Below are positions 1-10,976 of a DNA stretch of 64,000 nucleotides, piece by piece (position 1 is the stretch's first letter; each line of letters opens with the position of its first letter). Origin of the DNA: Phlebotomus papatasi (Eukaryota; Arthropoda; Insecta; Diptera; Psychodidae). Below the pieces are notes generated by a model. It made no database searches and was not told the DNA's origin. It worked only from the letters and a program-made list of their open reading frames with translations. The translations under genes were made by a program, and so were the position numbers. The stretch lies in the NCBI RefSeq assembly GCF_024763615.1, contig NC_077223.1, positions 15,314,001 to 15,378,000 on the forward strand. The letters run 5' to 3'.

Positions 1-1064
1 CCGATTGGCTACCAACGTTTGTTGCAATGAGTGGACTTCGACCAATAGGAAAATTTGATGGATATGATATGTGGCCGACACTCGCAAAGAACTTACCAAG
101 TCCTCGAAAAGAAATCATCCATAACATCAACCCTGTTATAGGATACAGTTCCATTTACTATAAAGGATGGAAGTACATCAACGGGTCAACAGATGAAGGA
201 TTATACGATTCTTGGCTAAGTTCAAAACCACAATATCATAATCCAAATGCAACTAGATATACCGAAATTGTAAGATCTAGTGATGCCTGGCAAGCCTTAG
301 CTCCATTCGCCCTGAGGACTTTAGGTGACAAAAGTATCCAGAAAATTAGGAAGAATACTAAAGTATACTGTCAACCAAAAATACCTTATGCAATGGGTTG
401 CAATCCTTTGAAAGGACCCTGTCTATTTCGAATTAAGGAGGATCCTTGTGAATTGAACAATCTTGCAGGGGTTGATCCATTTAGAACGTACTTGATGCAG
501 GTTCTTTTAGAGAAGTTTAGGACCACAATGGTATACCCGCAAAATTTGCCACTAGACTATGAAACTTGTGATCCGAGAAAATTTAATGGGACTTTTACCT
601 GGTGGTTAGAACTTGAACCGGAAAATCCTGATCCGATTAATAATACCACACCAGAAACTACAACAGAAGGGATAGTTACAGTAACGCCTCCGATAATATT
701 TCAATACTACCCCCATCCACCTCCCCATTCACATTGGTATCCTCATCCTTCTTCTTATCCTTGGTATTATCCTCATCCTCCCCATGAAATCCCTAAACCT
801 TTAAATTTTCACAATCAATATAATAGTTATTATCAACCAGCGAACTTTAAGGAATTCCCTGCAATTGGGAATACCACAGGGGGTATAGGTTCAATCTTCC
901 CAACGACTCTAGAGCAACATAGACGAGTTCCTTTGCTCAATGAATCAATATCAGAAAATTATTCAGACTCTGATGAAGTAGACACCTCCGAAGAAGTTTC
1001 AGAAGAAGTAACATTGGAATCTACCGGAACTACTCAAGACCCCGATTATTTAACGATCAATTAG
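1..1064 (+). CDS. Arylsulfatase B-like protein, C-terminal exon (5' partial)
   Basis: The frame is open from base 3 to the TAG at 1062-1064, giving about 353 residues and continuing off the left edge. The start DWLPTFVAMSG, then DGYDMWPTL, SPRKEIIHNINP and a GWKYINGS stretch match the C-terminal half of animal sulfatases of the arylsulfatase B/I/J group, which hydrolyse sulfate esters of glycans in lysosomes or outside the cell. The catalytic CxPSR motif would lie upstream of the window, so activity cannot be judged. DPCELNNLA is the usual late sulfatase motif. After about residue 215 the protein leaves the family: there is a Thr-rich linker, a Tyr/Pro/His-rich repeat (around bases 700-800, with YPHP units), then an acidic Ser/Glu tail. 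That tail is unusual for sulfatases and could be a lineage-specific extension. Family call is firm; the exact subtype is not. Confidence 0.85.
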   Translation, partial: DWLPTFVAMSGLRPIGKFDGYDMWPTLAKNLPSPRKEIIHNINPVIGYSSIYYKGWKYINGSTDEGLYDSWLSSKPQYHNPNATRYTEIVRSSDAWQALAPFALRTLGDKSIQKIRKNTKVYCQPKIPYAMGCNPLKGPCLFRIKEDPCELNNLAGVDPFRTYLMQVLLEKFRTTMVYPQNLPLDYETCDPRKFNGTFTWWLELEPENPDPINNTTPETTTEGIVTVTPPIIFQYYPHPPPHSHWYPHPSSYPWYYPHPPHEIPKPLNFHNQYNSYYQPANFKEFPAIGNTTGGIGSIFPTTLEQHRRVPLLNESISENYSDSDEVDTSEEVSEEVTLESTGTTQDPDYLTIN

Positions 1065-1335
1065 ATTTGAAGCAATTTTTCCATATAGCATATTTTATAT
1101 TTTATTAATAGAGAGATAAAACTAGGAATAGTACAACAGAATTTATGAACTGAAATCAGTGAATGATTCACCCTTCGATTATTGTTTTCTTATCTTATCA
1201 ATTTTCTGTCAATATCTCGTAGTGCAAAGATAAAAATATTTCAGCTTATGTTCACCTTTTCTATCAACCAAAATACTAATTCATTTCGATCCAGGTGTCA
1301 GTTGAATTTTGTCTACTTCCACAAAAAGAAGAAAA

Positions 1336-2987
1336 ATGTTGAGTGGTGTAAAAATGAGAGTTCTAGTTGGATTGTCTATTTTCTTATTTATACAAGTTGC
1401 ACATGGAAGTAATGAAGATATATGTATATGCTGTGGAATTGATATTTTGCAACAGAATAAAGATAATTGTTCCATACTCCTTACCCCTATAACTGATGAT
1501 GATTTGGTGAGAGATTATTAAAAGAAAATTCACATTAACAAAATGTGATAATTCGAATATTTTTGGAAATGCAATATAGGTGATGCTTCAGAAACTTTGT
1601 GTAAAAGATCAAACCAATGGATGGACAGACAGTACTGGACAATTTCACAGAGATTTATACCCTCCCTACATGTCTATCAAACCTTATCTATCAGTTGAGG
1701 GGTGGAAAATTTCACCATTAGAAGACTTTTATTTCGAAGACTGCAAAAAAGACTTGGATGACCTATCAGAAATGCTTTTCTGGATCAAGAACACAAAGTA
1801 AATTATAATGAAAATAGCTATAAGTTGTAAGTGAATGTCTCCTAAGTGATTACCTTTCAGTTCTACTGATTTGGATTTGAAGATCAATGAAGGATTCCTT
1901 GCGCGAAAAATTATGAATACCGGAACAGATGAAATAATATCACAATTGGGCATGTACTACAAATTTATTGGTAGAAATTCGTATTTGCGAGCAGAATTTA
2001 TACCATATGAAATCGATGGTGTTCCGGATATAAGCTCATTCCCTGGATACTACCAATACCTAATACGACGTATACCTGTCTCTTACGAAGTAAAGGATCC
2101 TCAAAAAATTGCAAAATTCAGTAGAGAGATTCAAGAGGAACACCTTGGTGTTTTTACCTACTACAACCCCTCAAACTATCCTCAAAAGTTTTCCATAGAG
2201 ATGGCATTCCCAAGTGATGTCTTATATGAAACTGAAGAGTATCTAGTTCCTGAAAGGCCTCTAAAATACATCGGACCAAATGAAACACTTCAGTTGAAGA
2301 CTGGAGAATTTCTAACACAAACCGTGAACTACGTAAGAAACTTTTGAATTACCGTAGATACGGGTTACTTGGCCCCCTTTACTGTTCGTAAACTTTTCTT
2401 TAATTCTAATGTGTAAGAACGGTCATCACCGACGAGACATGGTATATAGGATCGGTAAAGACCATCCTTAGTCACCCGCATCTACGGTGCTACGGTACAA
2501 ATAAAAAAAACAACGTTCTAATTCTTAAACTTTTTCAGACCGTCACTTTTAACATTACTGTTAAGCCCCATCGAACAGTTACCGCTAAAGTTGTTGGTGT
2601 TTGGACCAGGTACGACACCAAGTTCACAGCCACTCTCAACACGACTTTCCTAAAACTTGGAAATTACATAGAGTCTGACATCAAGCACAATGTTACGGGA
2701 AAGGTAAATGATACACCATTTCTTAACTAAAACCTCTACTTATTAACTGATTTGCAAACTTTCAATTGCAGAAAATCAACATCAGCTTCGGAAGATTCTA
2801 CCTCAAAGACATTCAAGAATATCATTCTAATGAAATTATTATTCTCAGTTATTCAGCAATAAGTGGCATATTATTTGGCTTAGCCTTCCTTCTTTGTCTC
2901 GTGCTCCTGTTTTACATTGTGAGGAGGATCAAAAAATGCTGCAGAAAAACACCATCTTCAGACGGATACACAGTGTTGAATGATTAA
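1336..2987 (+). CDS. Single-pass membrane protein of unknown function (5 exons)
   Basis: Exons 1336-1506, 1580-1797, 1861-2332, 2539-2703 and 2772-2987 join in matching phase to give 413 residues; every junction has GT/AG ends. Start is the ATG at 1336, followed by a signal peptide (residues about 7-24). Residues 30-33 are Cys-rich (CICC). The ectodomain has several N-glycosylation sequons (NET, NIT, NTT, NVT, NIS). Residues about 285-345 alternate Thr/Val/Lys strands ending in a KFTATLNTT stretch, a pattern that recalls the beta-stranded aerolysin-like fold, but this is resemblance only. One membrane helix (about 365-390) is followed by a basic RRIKKCCRK stop-transfer and a short tail. So it is a type I surface protein with a short cytoplasmic tail. 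An initiator-like TCAGTT lies at 1298 and an AATAAA at 3102. I do not recognise the family. Confidence 0.72.
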
Positions 2988-3745
2988 AAAAAATCCCCGT
3001 GTTTCTATTTCGTTTCGTTAACTGATAAGCTTGGTTTGGTGATATATCATTAAACCTGAGATAAGTTAAAAAAAACAACAGTCTTTTATTCCAAGATTCA
3101 CAATAAAATTAACCATTTTATAGGAATTTTACATTGTATTGTAGTAAAGGATGTATTGCCCTTCCTGTTATGATAATGTATACTTTTAAAAAATCGACAA
3201 CGTCACTCAGAGTGTTGGGTTGGCCTAGAACTTAGAGCCTGGTTTAACCTAAATTGAATCACATTACATCTGGATCAGAATAAGACAATATTTTTAACTT
3301 TCTTAATCGTTTTAAAAGATTACGTACGTAGGCACGAATAAAATACGGTATAGGAGAAGTGGGGCACTTTTGAATTGGGGCAGCTTTAAAATAGAGGTTT
3401 TCCGCCTAATTTGAATAAAATTGAGCCTTATCATGAAGTATTTTAGCATCACAAATGATTTGTGGAGCTAATTTGTAAGGTTCAGCTTCTTACAAACTTT
3501 GCATATATCATTCTTTGGTACTCTTCTTCTTTTTTTAAACATCACAAAAAATTGAAATTAGCTCGGTCGAATTTGGAGTACGAAAGGATGAGATAATACG
3601 CAAAATGTTTGGGAAAGAAAAGGATGTGAATTTTGATTTCATGAAATTTTTCCTGATTTTGAAGGTATGCCGTCGCCATTAACGGTCTTATTCTTCTTTT
3701 TTATATTTTGGAGATTTTCCGTCTATCGAAAAAAATGAAAATCCC
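2988..3745. other. 3' UTR and non-coding spacer with a truncated MITE end
   Basis: The poly(A) signal AATAAA for the preceding gene is at 3102-3107. From 3351 to about 3480 lies one end of the family that begins AGGAGAAGTGGGGCA, also present at 36757 and 50530; its other end is missing here. Nothing else is recognisable. Confidence 0.5.
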
Positions 3746-4645
3746 TTAACTCTTTCGCGTCCCACTTTTATTCAGCAGATGAATTCATGCAAAATTGAGT
3801 TTTTCCTAATGCTTTATGATCAAATATAATAGTTCAGAGAGGAAAAAAATTTTCCATTGCGTGAAAACTCGGAAAAACCCCGGGTCATATATGACCCTGT
3901 TGTCCTCAAGGGAAGTGTATTTACCATATTCAAAATCTATATCACGGGCTTTTTAAGAGTTTTTTTTTTGCTTGAAGTTGTTAATTTGACTAAAACCATG
4001 GCAAACTGGATTGTCTTGATGAACACTGTACTCCTGGTGTTCAAGGAATCTTCCTGGTAATCCCTTGAACAGTCACTGTCACAATATTTTGAGTGGTATT
4101 TGGCAAAAATAAACTTATCCACATATTTATTCACACACAATACAATTGCACAATATGAGACGCTTGCAGAATACTCTAAAATATTGCAAAATATGTTATA
4201 ATTCATCAGATATAAGATGAAATGTCCAGGAGCAAGATGTCCCACCTGCATTTCACAAAGAAGAACAATGTCCCAACTACATTTCGCTGCAGGTTTGGGA
4301 CGAAAACACTGTTACCCTTGGGGACTATAGGGTCATATATGACCCGGAAAATTCTACACGCTTTTTTTGGAAAATTGAGAGTAATTTATTATATCAAAAT
4401 ATGCAATATACAATCTTTGGATATTCTATTTTGTATTTCTAAAGAACTTTTTGCTGAAAAAAATAAATGAATATAAAAAATTTTGAAAAAGAAAAGTCAT
4501 TTCACAAAGTTCGAAATTCGTGATTTTTGATCTCAAATATTTTCTTTTCCTGAATATCTGGAGTCTTGAGAAAATTAGCCAATAATCTTACATCCTTCTA
4601 TTATGATGTCGTGCACAAACCGATAGATTTCAATTAATGTAAATA

Positions 4646-5108
4646 TGTTGCGTGTGCAACATTTTCTCGGAGTGTATTGGTGGTGATTTTATGACGAGGC
4701 GACGAGGTCGCCCAAAGCGGAGAGAATTGGAGGACTTGCGGAGTGCTAAGAGAAAAATTTGCCCAGCTCCATCTCTTCCACCACGGACCTTCGAGGAGAA
4801 AACATCTCCGTCCGTGGGCTACTCCACCGCCAGCACCACAGCCACCCATTTGAGCCACCCAGGGGTCTCCCGATACACCAGAGCTGCCTGGATCATCCTT
4901 CAAACTTGGAAGCCTCCCCCAATCCCATGCACCCAACCACCGATGGAGTGCCCTCACCGGAGGGCACAGGGGAGCGTGGGACATAGTCCCTGCCCCCGAC
5001 GGAAGGACCATGGAAGGAAGGAAGGATTGGGAATAGGGAGAGGAATTGATATGAGGAATGTTTAGGATTTAGAAGGAAGATGTGGAAAATAAAATGATTT
5101 TCGTATCA
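4646..5108 (+). repeat. 5' LTR (463 bp)
   Basis: It starts TGTTGCGTG and ends CGTATCA. It is much richer in G+C than the element interior. AATAAA at 5088-5093 lies close to the end, implying a very short U5. Frames are open on both strands: on + from ATG 4691 to 5065 (124 residues), starting with a basic stretch TRRRGRPKRRE that contains an AT-hook-like RGRP core. A long minus-strand frame overlaps it. Whether either is translated is unknown. Confidence 0.88.
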
Positions 5109-5111
5109 TTT

Positions 5112-5123
5112 TGGCGCCCGAGC
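5112..5123 (+). promoter_or_regulatory. Primer-binding site, tRNA-Lys-like
   Basis: TGGCGCCCGAGC lies 3 bases after the 5' LTR. It matches the complement of the 3' end of animal tRNA-Lys(UUU) at 11 of 12 positions; the G at position 11 is the mismatch. This would prime minus-strand DNA synthesis. Confidence 0.65.
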
Positions 5124-5699
5124 AAATGAAATATGTGAGTATTTCTGTTTATCCCATGGAATATTTGTTGGCTCTTAATAGTGCATTTTTGGTCAATTTG
5201 GTGCGCAACTTTTTGAGGGATTAACGGTGGTCATTGATAAGCCCGTCCGTGGTGAAGAGCGTTGTATTTATTACGCCTTCTGCGTAATTAATTAGCGTAA
5301 AATATTCATACAATTTTTCAGTTAGATTTTTTCCGTAAAGTTTTCTATTACAAGTAGTTTTTCTGGATTTTCTCTAAATTTTCTTTTTTTTTCTTTCGAA
5401 TATGAGTAATTTTTATTTTTTTTGAGATCTTTTTTTCGTTTTCTTTTACTCCATTGAGGGAGACTTAAAGTTGAAGGATAGCCTTTCCCTACCTATTTTA
5501 GTTGGAAAAACAATTTAGCGACCTAAGGGTCGAAAGAATTTCCTGTTTTTGAATTTTTATGTTCAATGCAGAGAAACAAATTCATCAAAAATTCATACCC
5601 AATTTTTCCGTTGGAATTTAATTATTAGTTTCAATAAGAAACTGATTCACCGTCTTAGGATTTTTTTTTTTTTTTGCCCGATCGTAAGAATATTTTTGG

Positions 5700-6590
5700 C
5701 ATTCCAAATATTGGATTTATAGTGCCTAGGCTGATGTAAGCCATTGTTCGTTACGGTTAAGCAGTTTGTAGTCCAAAGTCAGGTGAACTCAGAGTAGAAT
5801 ATGGGACATTTTAAGAAAACTTGGGTGTATTTAGGACTTGGGAAATCGGCTGAAACTTTCTTTTCCTCTTCTAAGATGGCTTGGCCAATTTTTACCCCCA
5901 AGTTTTACGAAAAAAAGCTCTCGTTTTCCATTAATTTTTAACTAGGATCTATTACCTAGGCCTCAGAGTAAAATGGAGAAAGTGGGGGGACATCATCCTC
6001 TACTTAGATTGGTCCTGGCGTTTCGAGAGTGGGTGGGGGGAGAGACTCCTTACCTCGTCGGTACAAGTTGGGGGGTACACATGCTAATGCATTTTTGTTT
6101 GATTGGGGTATAGTAGTTCTTAATTTCTAATTTTTTTTCTTTTGATTAAAGTTCAATTTTTTTTTGCATTACCTCTAAAAATGATTTTTATTAATTATAC
6201 ATCAAGAATAGTTTACGGTTGAGTGTTTAATTAAATAATCGTACAGTCCAGAGTGCCCAAAACAAAATTTTTTAGGAAAATCAAGGGTATATTTGGGACT
6301 CGGTGGAAGGGCTGAGATTTTCTCGTTTTCCGGTGAGCTTGGTTCTGCTGTGGCTTAGCAAATTTTAACCCCCAAATGCAAGTATTCCTAGCTCATTTCC
6401 CCATTAATGCATTAACCATTGGCCAAGATCTGCTATCAAGATCAAGCAGGTTGGGAAATATGGGGGGATGTCGTCCTCTATCTAGCCTAGATCAATTCTG
6501 GTCGTTTCGTAGGCGGGAGGGAGAGATTTCTCGTCTTGGTGGTATGAGCTGGGGGGGGGGGTGTGCATGTCTTATAATGCGTTCTTAATG
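5700..6590. repeat. Diverged internal duplication in the LTR element
   Basis: Two blocks of about 400 bp (roughly 5700-6110 and 6190-6590) share the same order of phrases: a 'cagt..agtcca' start, a TTTGGGACT-like stretch, ACCCCCAA, 'tctatcta', a gtttcgwrgrgkggg segment and a G-run. They are clearly related but diverged, so the duplication is far older than the insertion of this copy. Confidence 0.5.
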
Positions 6591-7739
6591 CAAGGGCCTA
6601 GTCGTCGGAAACGGGGAGAAATTCGTCTTTGGTGTTAAATCGTGTATAGAGGGTACTTTTCAATTTTTTAAATTCTATAAATATTATAATTCTAAATCCA
6701 GAAGAAATACTTGCACTTATTATAAAGTAATGGTCAATAATTTAATTTTTCAACTCTTTTTCCAAAAATAATTTTCATAGTATTTTGTAATTAACGTAGT
6801 TTACAATTTGTAAGAGAGCATGGGCGAGCAAAGAACAGAGAAAATTTAATTTTTGTTTTTTTTAATTTTTTGTCATCACTTTCTTGTTCGTGAACGGAGG
6901 ATTAGTTAGGTAGGCCACCGATCAATTTGGAAAGACTTTAATTACAATAAAGTCCTCCACCTTTAGGGTGTTCATTTTGATCGTCGATAATCGACCTAAA
7001 TGGATCCAGTTTTAAGCTGAACCGAACTTAGTTCGTCCATTTCGATTATTAAATCCTTTTATCCCTCTTAGGACATCTTCGCGCGCTAGTGTCTCTTGTG
7101 GGAAATTAATTTGTAGTGATATTTTTTTTGTTACATGCAGATTTGATTAGGTATTTGCCAATGGAGCCATACCTATCACTTTTTTTTCTCTGGCCAACAT
7201 CTTATTCTTTTTCCTCCTACGTCATCTGACGTCACGTATATTTTGGACACCTCGAAACGATTATCAATTTTTAATTTTTTTTTTTGACTAGAATGAATTT
7301 AATGGTCGCGAATTTTTACCCACGTCTCCGCAGTTGCAGGCAGCCACATTCCTTGGAGCAGGTTGTAAATCTCGAATAGAACGTTTTTATTTATTGTTCG
7401 AGGCAGTTAGGGCAGTGTCGGTGGAAGGAGGGGTTTTTTCTTTGCCCTTCAGGCTTTCTTTTTCCCCAACACTGTAATTCGGCTGAGATTCCCCTTTCCG
7501 CTTCGAAGTCGGTACGCGGTGTGTTTCTCAGCGGAATAGCTGAGTACCTGTTCTAATTATAATGGTGCCGAGACGGGATGACTGGGGAATTAGGCCGCGA
7601 CTATTTGTTCTATTAATTTTCTTGTGGATCGTATTAGATCCTTGGTGATCGGATTTTGAGGTGATCCATCTTTAAATTAATTTCTTAATGAATTCTTTCA
7701 CTTTAAAAATAATAGTTGAGATAATTAGGAAATTTCGAT

Positions 7740-8088
7740 GGCGCTAAAATTTTAGGACGGCCTTTATGTTCGAAATCTTTATTATCTTAGCACACAAAAT
7801 AGCATATTTATCTTCAAGTTCTTTAATTTTTCTCCTTTAAAATGGATTTTCTGTTTTGGGTGATACGATTGGAACATGCAGGTTTTATCGCTGGCGCTAA
7901 ATTATTAGGACGGCCACTTAAGGCGAGATCCTTGATGTCTTCTAGTCACTTACTTGGAATCAGGAGTCTGTTTTCCCTTTCTTTCCCTTAATTAAATATT
8001 AAGTCTGGTTGAATGCGCCTTTTCTGTCTGAAATTGGGCGATTGGAATAATGGAATTCTTTCGCGGGCGCTAAAGTTTTAGGTCGGCC
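7740..8088 (+). repeat. Three GGCGCTAAA...TTTAG-type motifs
   Basis: A 23-bp motif with near-palindromic core CTAAAATTTTAG followed by GACGGCC occurs at 7740-7762, 7893-7915 and 8066-8088, spaced 153 and 173 bp. It sits near the 3' part of the non-coding interior, where a packaging or replication signal could lie; that role is inference. Confidence 0.55.
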
Positions 8089-8365
8089 ATTAATCGCGAG
8101 ATTCCTTATTGCCTAGTCGGCCATTTGAGATTGAGATCGCGAAGTCGCTAGTTTATTTGTTTTTACTCATTTTCTCTGGAACAAATTGCTCACCAATGCT
8201 ACTCCCTTTATTTTCTTTTCCTTGCTCTTTATCTATCAAGATCTTTAATTGTAAAATCTTTAAAATTGTTAACCAAGAAACTTGAGTTATTTGTATATGG
8301 ACAAGGTCCCTTTAGGGGTTTGAAAATCTTTTTTTTTTCTTTTTTTTTGGTAACTCCGGGGTGTG

Positions 8366-8828
8366 TGTTGCGTGTGCAACATTTTCTCGGAGTGTATTGG
8401 TGGTGATTTTATGACGAGGCGACGAGGTCGCCCAAAGCGGAGAGAATTGGAGGACTTGCGGAGTGCTAAGAGAAAAATTTGCCCAGCTCCATCTCTTCCA
8501 CCACGGACCTTCGAGGAGAAAACATCTCCGTCCGTGGGCTACTCCACCGCCAGCACCACAGCCACCCATTTGAGCCACCCAGGGGTCTCCCGATACACCA
8601 GAGCTGCCTGGATCATCCTTCAAACTTGGAAGCCTCCCCCAATCCCATGCACCCAACCACCGATGGAGTGCCCTCACCGGAGGGCACAGGGGAGCGTGGG
8701 ACATAGTCCCTGCCCCCGACGGAAGGACCATGGAAGGAAGGAAGGATTGGGAATAGGGAGAGGAATTGATATGAGGAATGTTTAGGATTTAGAAGGAAGA
8801 TGTGGAAAATAAAATGATTTTCGTATCA
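8366..8828 (+). repeat. 3' LTR (463 bp)
   Basis: By line-by-line comparison it appears identical to the 5' LTR over its full length, at a constant offset of 3720 bp. The frame at 4691-5065 is repeated at 8411-8785. Identical LTRs imply recent insertion, unless gene conversion or assembly artefact has homogenised them. Confidence 0.88.
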
Positions 8829-8892
8829 AATAGTCAAAAGAAATTGTTTTTTCCCCGGGTCATATATGACCCTAATGACGCGAAAGAGTTAA

Positions 8893-9987
8893 AAGAGGAT
8901 GCCAAAGTGACAAATAGTTTTATAAGTATGCGAAATACTTGAACTTATGATGTACTATCAAAACCTAAGGATTTGACAATTTCCACTCATTGCGCAATTT
9001 CTTTTAGTTATTGGTTCAAATCGATCTGAACTGATTTACCATCATAAATTATTCAAAACATCGCACGACCCAACGAAGATCATCGTCTGAAACCCAGTAA
9101 AATATCACTAACACTTGGCTAAATTAAGTTACAGAGTGCTGATTTTCAGCAATTACTTAGTTTAGTGTTTGCTGTAAAATAGTTTAGGTTTTGAAGTTCA
9201 GATAAAAATTAAATTATATTAAGTTATATTACCGGTTCATAACCGATTGGTTTAGACTTGTCAGAAATTCCAAGACCTTTCCAACGAGCTCAAATCTGGT
9301 TTAGAAATGTGTCCTCTAGAGCCTTTTTAACCATTGACCTTAAAAACTCATTATTAGGATTTTTTCAAGGGTATTTTCGTATATAAAATTGAAAAAAACA
9401 TGGGTTTAGAGGGGAAAGGAAGGGGTGACAAATTAAGGTCATATTAATGATTCTTCTGTCAATTTATAATATTTAAATTATTATTATTATTATATATTAT
9501 TATTTAGATTTCTAATAACCAACTAAATGAAAGACGGAAATACGGTCAAATGCTTTTTGTGTTAAAAAAAAATATCCCTGGTGGAAGATAATGGAGGAAA
9601 TTGGAAATTTTGGGGGCCAAAAAATCATTACAGGTTGAGCACGTGAAAAGCATTAAATACAAGAACATTAAGGGTGTTCCTATTACTACAAGGTCAAAAG
9701 AGGAGTATATTTTTAATGCTTAAAGATAAACTATTTAAGAATATATCAAATATGCCATAAAAATTTCAGAAGCTAATTCGAATGTACTTCTGAAGATACA
9801 AAGACATAAACAAAGGATTGCAGAACATAGGTCAAATTCTTGAACGTAACCAGTCATATCTGGTTACTAGTTACTGTCTATTTTGATTATCGATAGCCAA
9901 ATCGAAGATTTAGTCATAGCCGAAACTAATTATTTCGTACAACACTCCATTTTGCATTAATCAGAAACTCTTTCCCTTCTTTTAAGT
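8893..9987. other. Non-coding spacer with a dispersed-repeat fragment
   Basis: No coding frame is seen. Bases 9231-9290 (ACCGGTTCATAACCGATTGG and the following TTGTCAGAAATTCCAA) recur inverted at about 28630-28690 inside the glucanase intron. A short TTATTATTA microsatellite lies at 9478-9505. Confidence 0.45.
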
Positions 9988-10976
9988 TTAACTCTTTCGT
10001 CTCTTTTGGGACACTGGGTACCCATGGAAACAACAATTTTTTTAGATTATCTAGAATCGATTAAAATCCGATTCTTGTGGATAAGTACAAACTATAAGGA
10101 TGTCCAAATTTAGGATATTTTTTGCAGGATCCTAATTAACTCCTGAGTTAAGATATTTTTGGTCAAAAATCGTGAATTTTCGATTTTCTGCTTCCTTGGA
10201 GATATTGTGACTTTTTTGATATTTCTAGACCAGAATAAGGAAAAACCTCTCGGGGCCAATAAGTATGATAACTAATAATCACAGATTACATAAATTCGAA
10301 AAACATTTTTTTCTTAAATTTTCAAAAAACTTGTTCAAACTTTATGGGTACTCTCATCCGCAAAAATCTAGAGGTCGCCATTTGCTTTTTGACACCAACC
10401 TTGTAAGAAAATTCCAAGCGGGAGCGATATTTTTGCCAATATGGCCCATAATTTTGAAATTTGGCAATGCGGGAGATTGCTTTCAGGGAAGTTTTTCCTA
10501 TTCTTCCAGATTTTGGTGAATTCTGATTGTCCAAAAAGTGTCTTTTATGCTTTTGAGAAAGCTTAATGTGTCTACAATAACATCGTGTTGCGAGAAATGT
10601 GTTTTAATGTGTTTTTGTGTGAAATATTTTGAGAAATCTGTTGGCAAGCAGGAGCTGGGTGTCTTCTTGACCACTTCCTGGACATCCCACAAGATACTGG
10701 TCAATAATTCTCCTTGTTTTAGTGATCAACATTGTAAAGAAGTCATTTGACACGCGAAAATAATTCACAAAATTGATATTATTGGCTTTTGGAAAATTGA
10801 AGTTTGTCTCCTTTTCGTTCTTTTGGGGACGAGAGTACCCATGAGTTTTCCAATTTCCCAGAGGCGGAAAAAAATCTTTCTCTACAAAAGTATCATATTT
10901 GACCACTAAGACTTACAATAAAGTGAGTTTTACTGAAATTCGTTCGCTGGATATGTTGTGGTCCGGAAAGGGTTAA
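9988..10976. mobile_element. TTAA-flanked MITE family A, long copy
   Basis: It begins TTAACTCTTTCGTCTC and ends GGTCCGGAAAGGGTTAA. A GGGTACCC palindrome sits at 10017-10024, close to the left end. Shared inner phrases (GGATGTCCAAATTTAGGATA, AAGATATTTTTGGTCAAAAA) identify further copies at 22786-22890, 29070-29411 (inverted) and 40315-40562. An extra end-like segment at about 10810-10850 suggests an internal rearrangement or a nested relative. No transposase was found. Confidence 0.6.

Larger units (their letters stand above)
4646..8828 (+). mobile_element. Non-coding LTR retrotransposon, apparently recent
   Basis: Two 463-bp direct repeats start TG and end CA, and are flanked by the 4-bp duplication AATA (4642-4645 and 8829-8832), the size usual for Ty3/gypsy-type integration. 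A primer-binding site follows the left LTR. The 3257-bp interior has no frame longer than about 70 codons and no gag, protease, reverse transcriptase or integrase motif that I can see, so it must be mobilised in trans, like the LARD class. I found no clear polypurine tract before the right LTR; the sequence there is T-rich and then CCGGGGTGTG. Orientation is taken from the primer site and the AATAAA near the LTR end. Confidence 0.88.
3746..8892. mobile_element. TTAA-flanked element interrupted by an LTR retrotransposon
   Basis: The left end TTAACTCTTTCGCGTC (3746-3761) is repeated inverted at the right end, finishing in TTAA at 8889-8892. Without the LTR element it would be about 0.96 kb. It holds three copies of the perfect palindrome GGGTCATATATGACCC (3882-3897, 4330-4345, 8857-8872). 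No transposase frame is visible, so it is non-autonomous. TTAA flanks suggest piggyBac-type mobilisation, which is inference from the target site alone. Confidence 0.65.

Noticed and set aside
4634..5011. 125-codon minus-strand frame in the LTR
   Set aside because: It mirrors the opposite frame in GC-rich sequence and runs antisense to the inferred transcription; no supporting motif.
6376..6588. 70-codon frame inside the LTR element as a gag remnant
   Set aside because: No zinc knuckle, capsid or protease motif; it lies in G-rich, duplicated non-coding sequence.
10265..10906. Overlapping frames within the 989-bp MITE as a transposase
   Set aside because: Frames are under 100 codons on both strands, low-complexity, and absent from other copies of the family.
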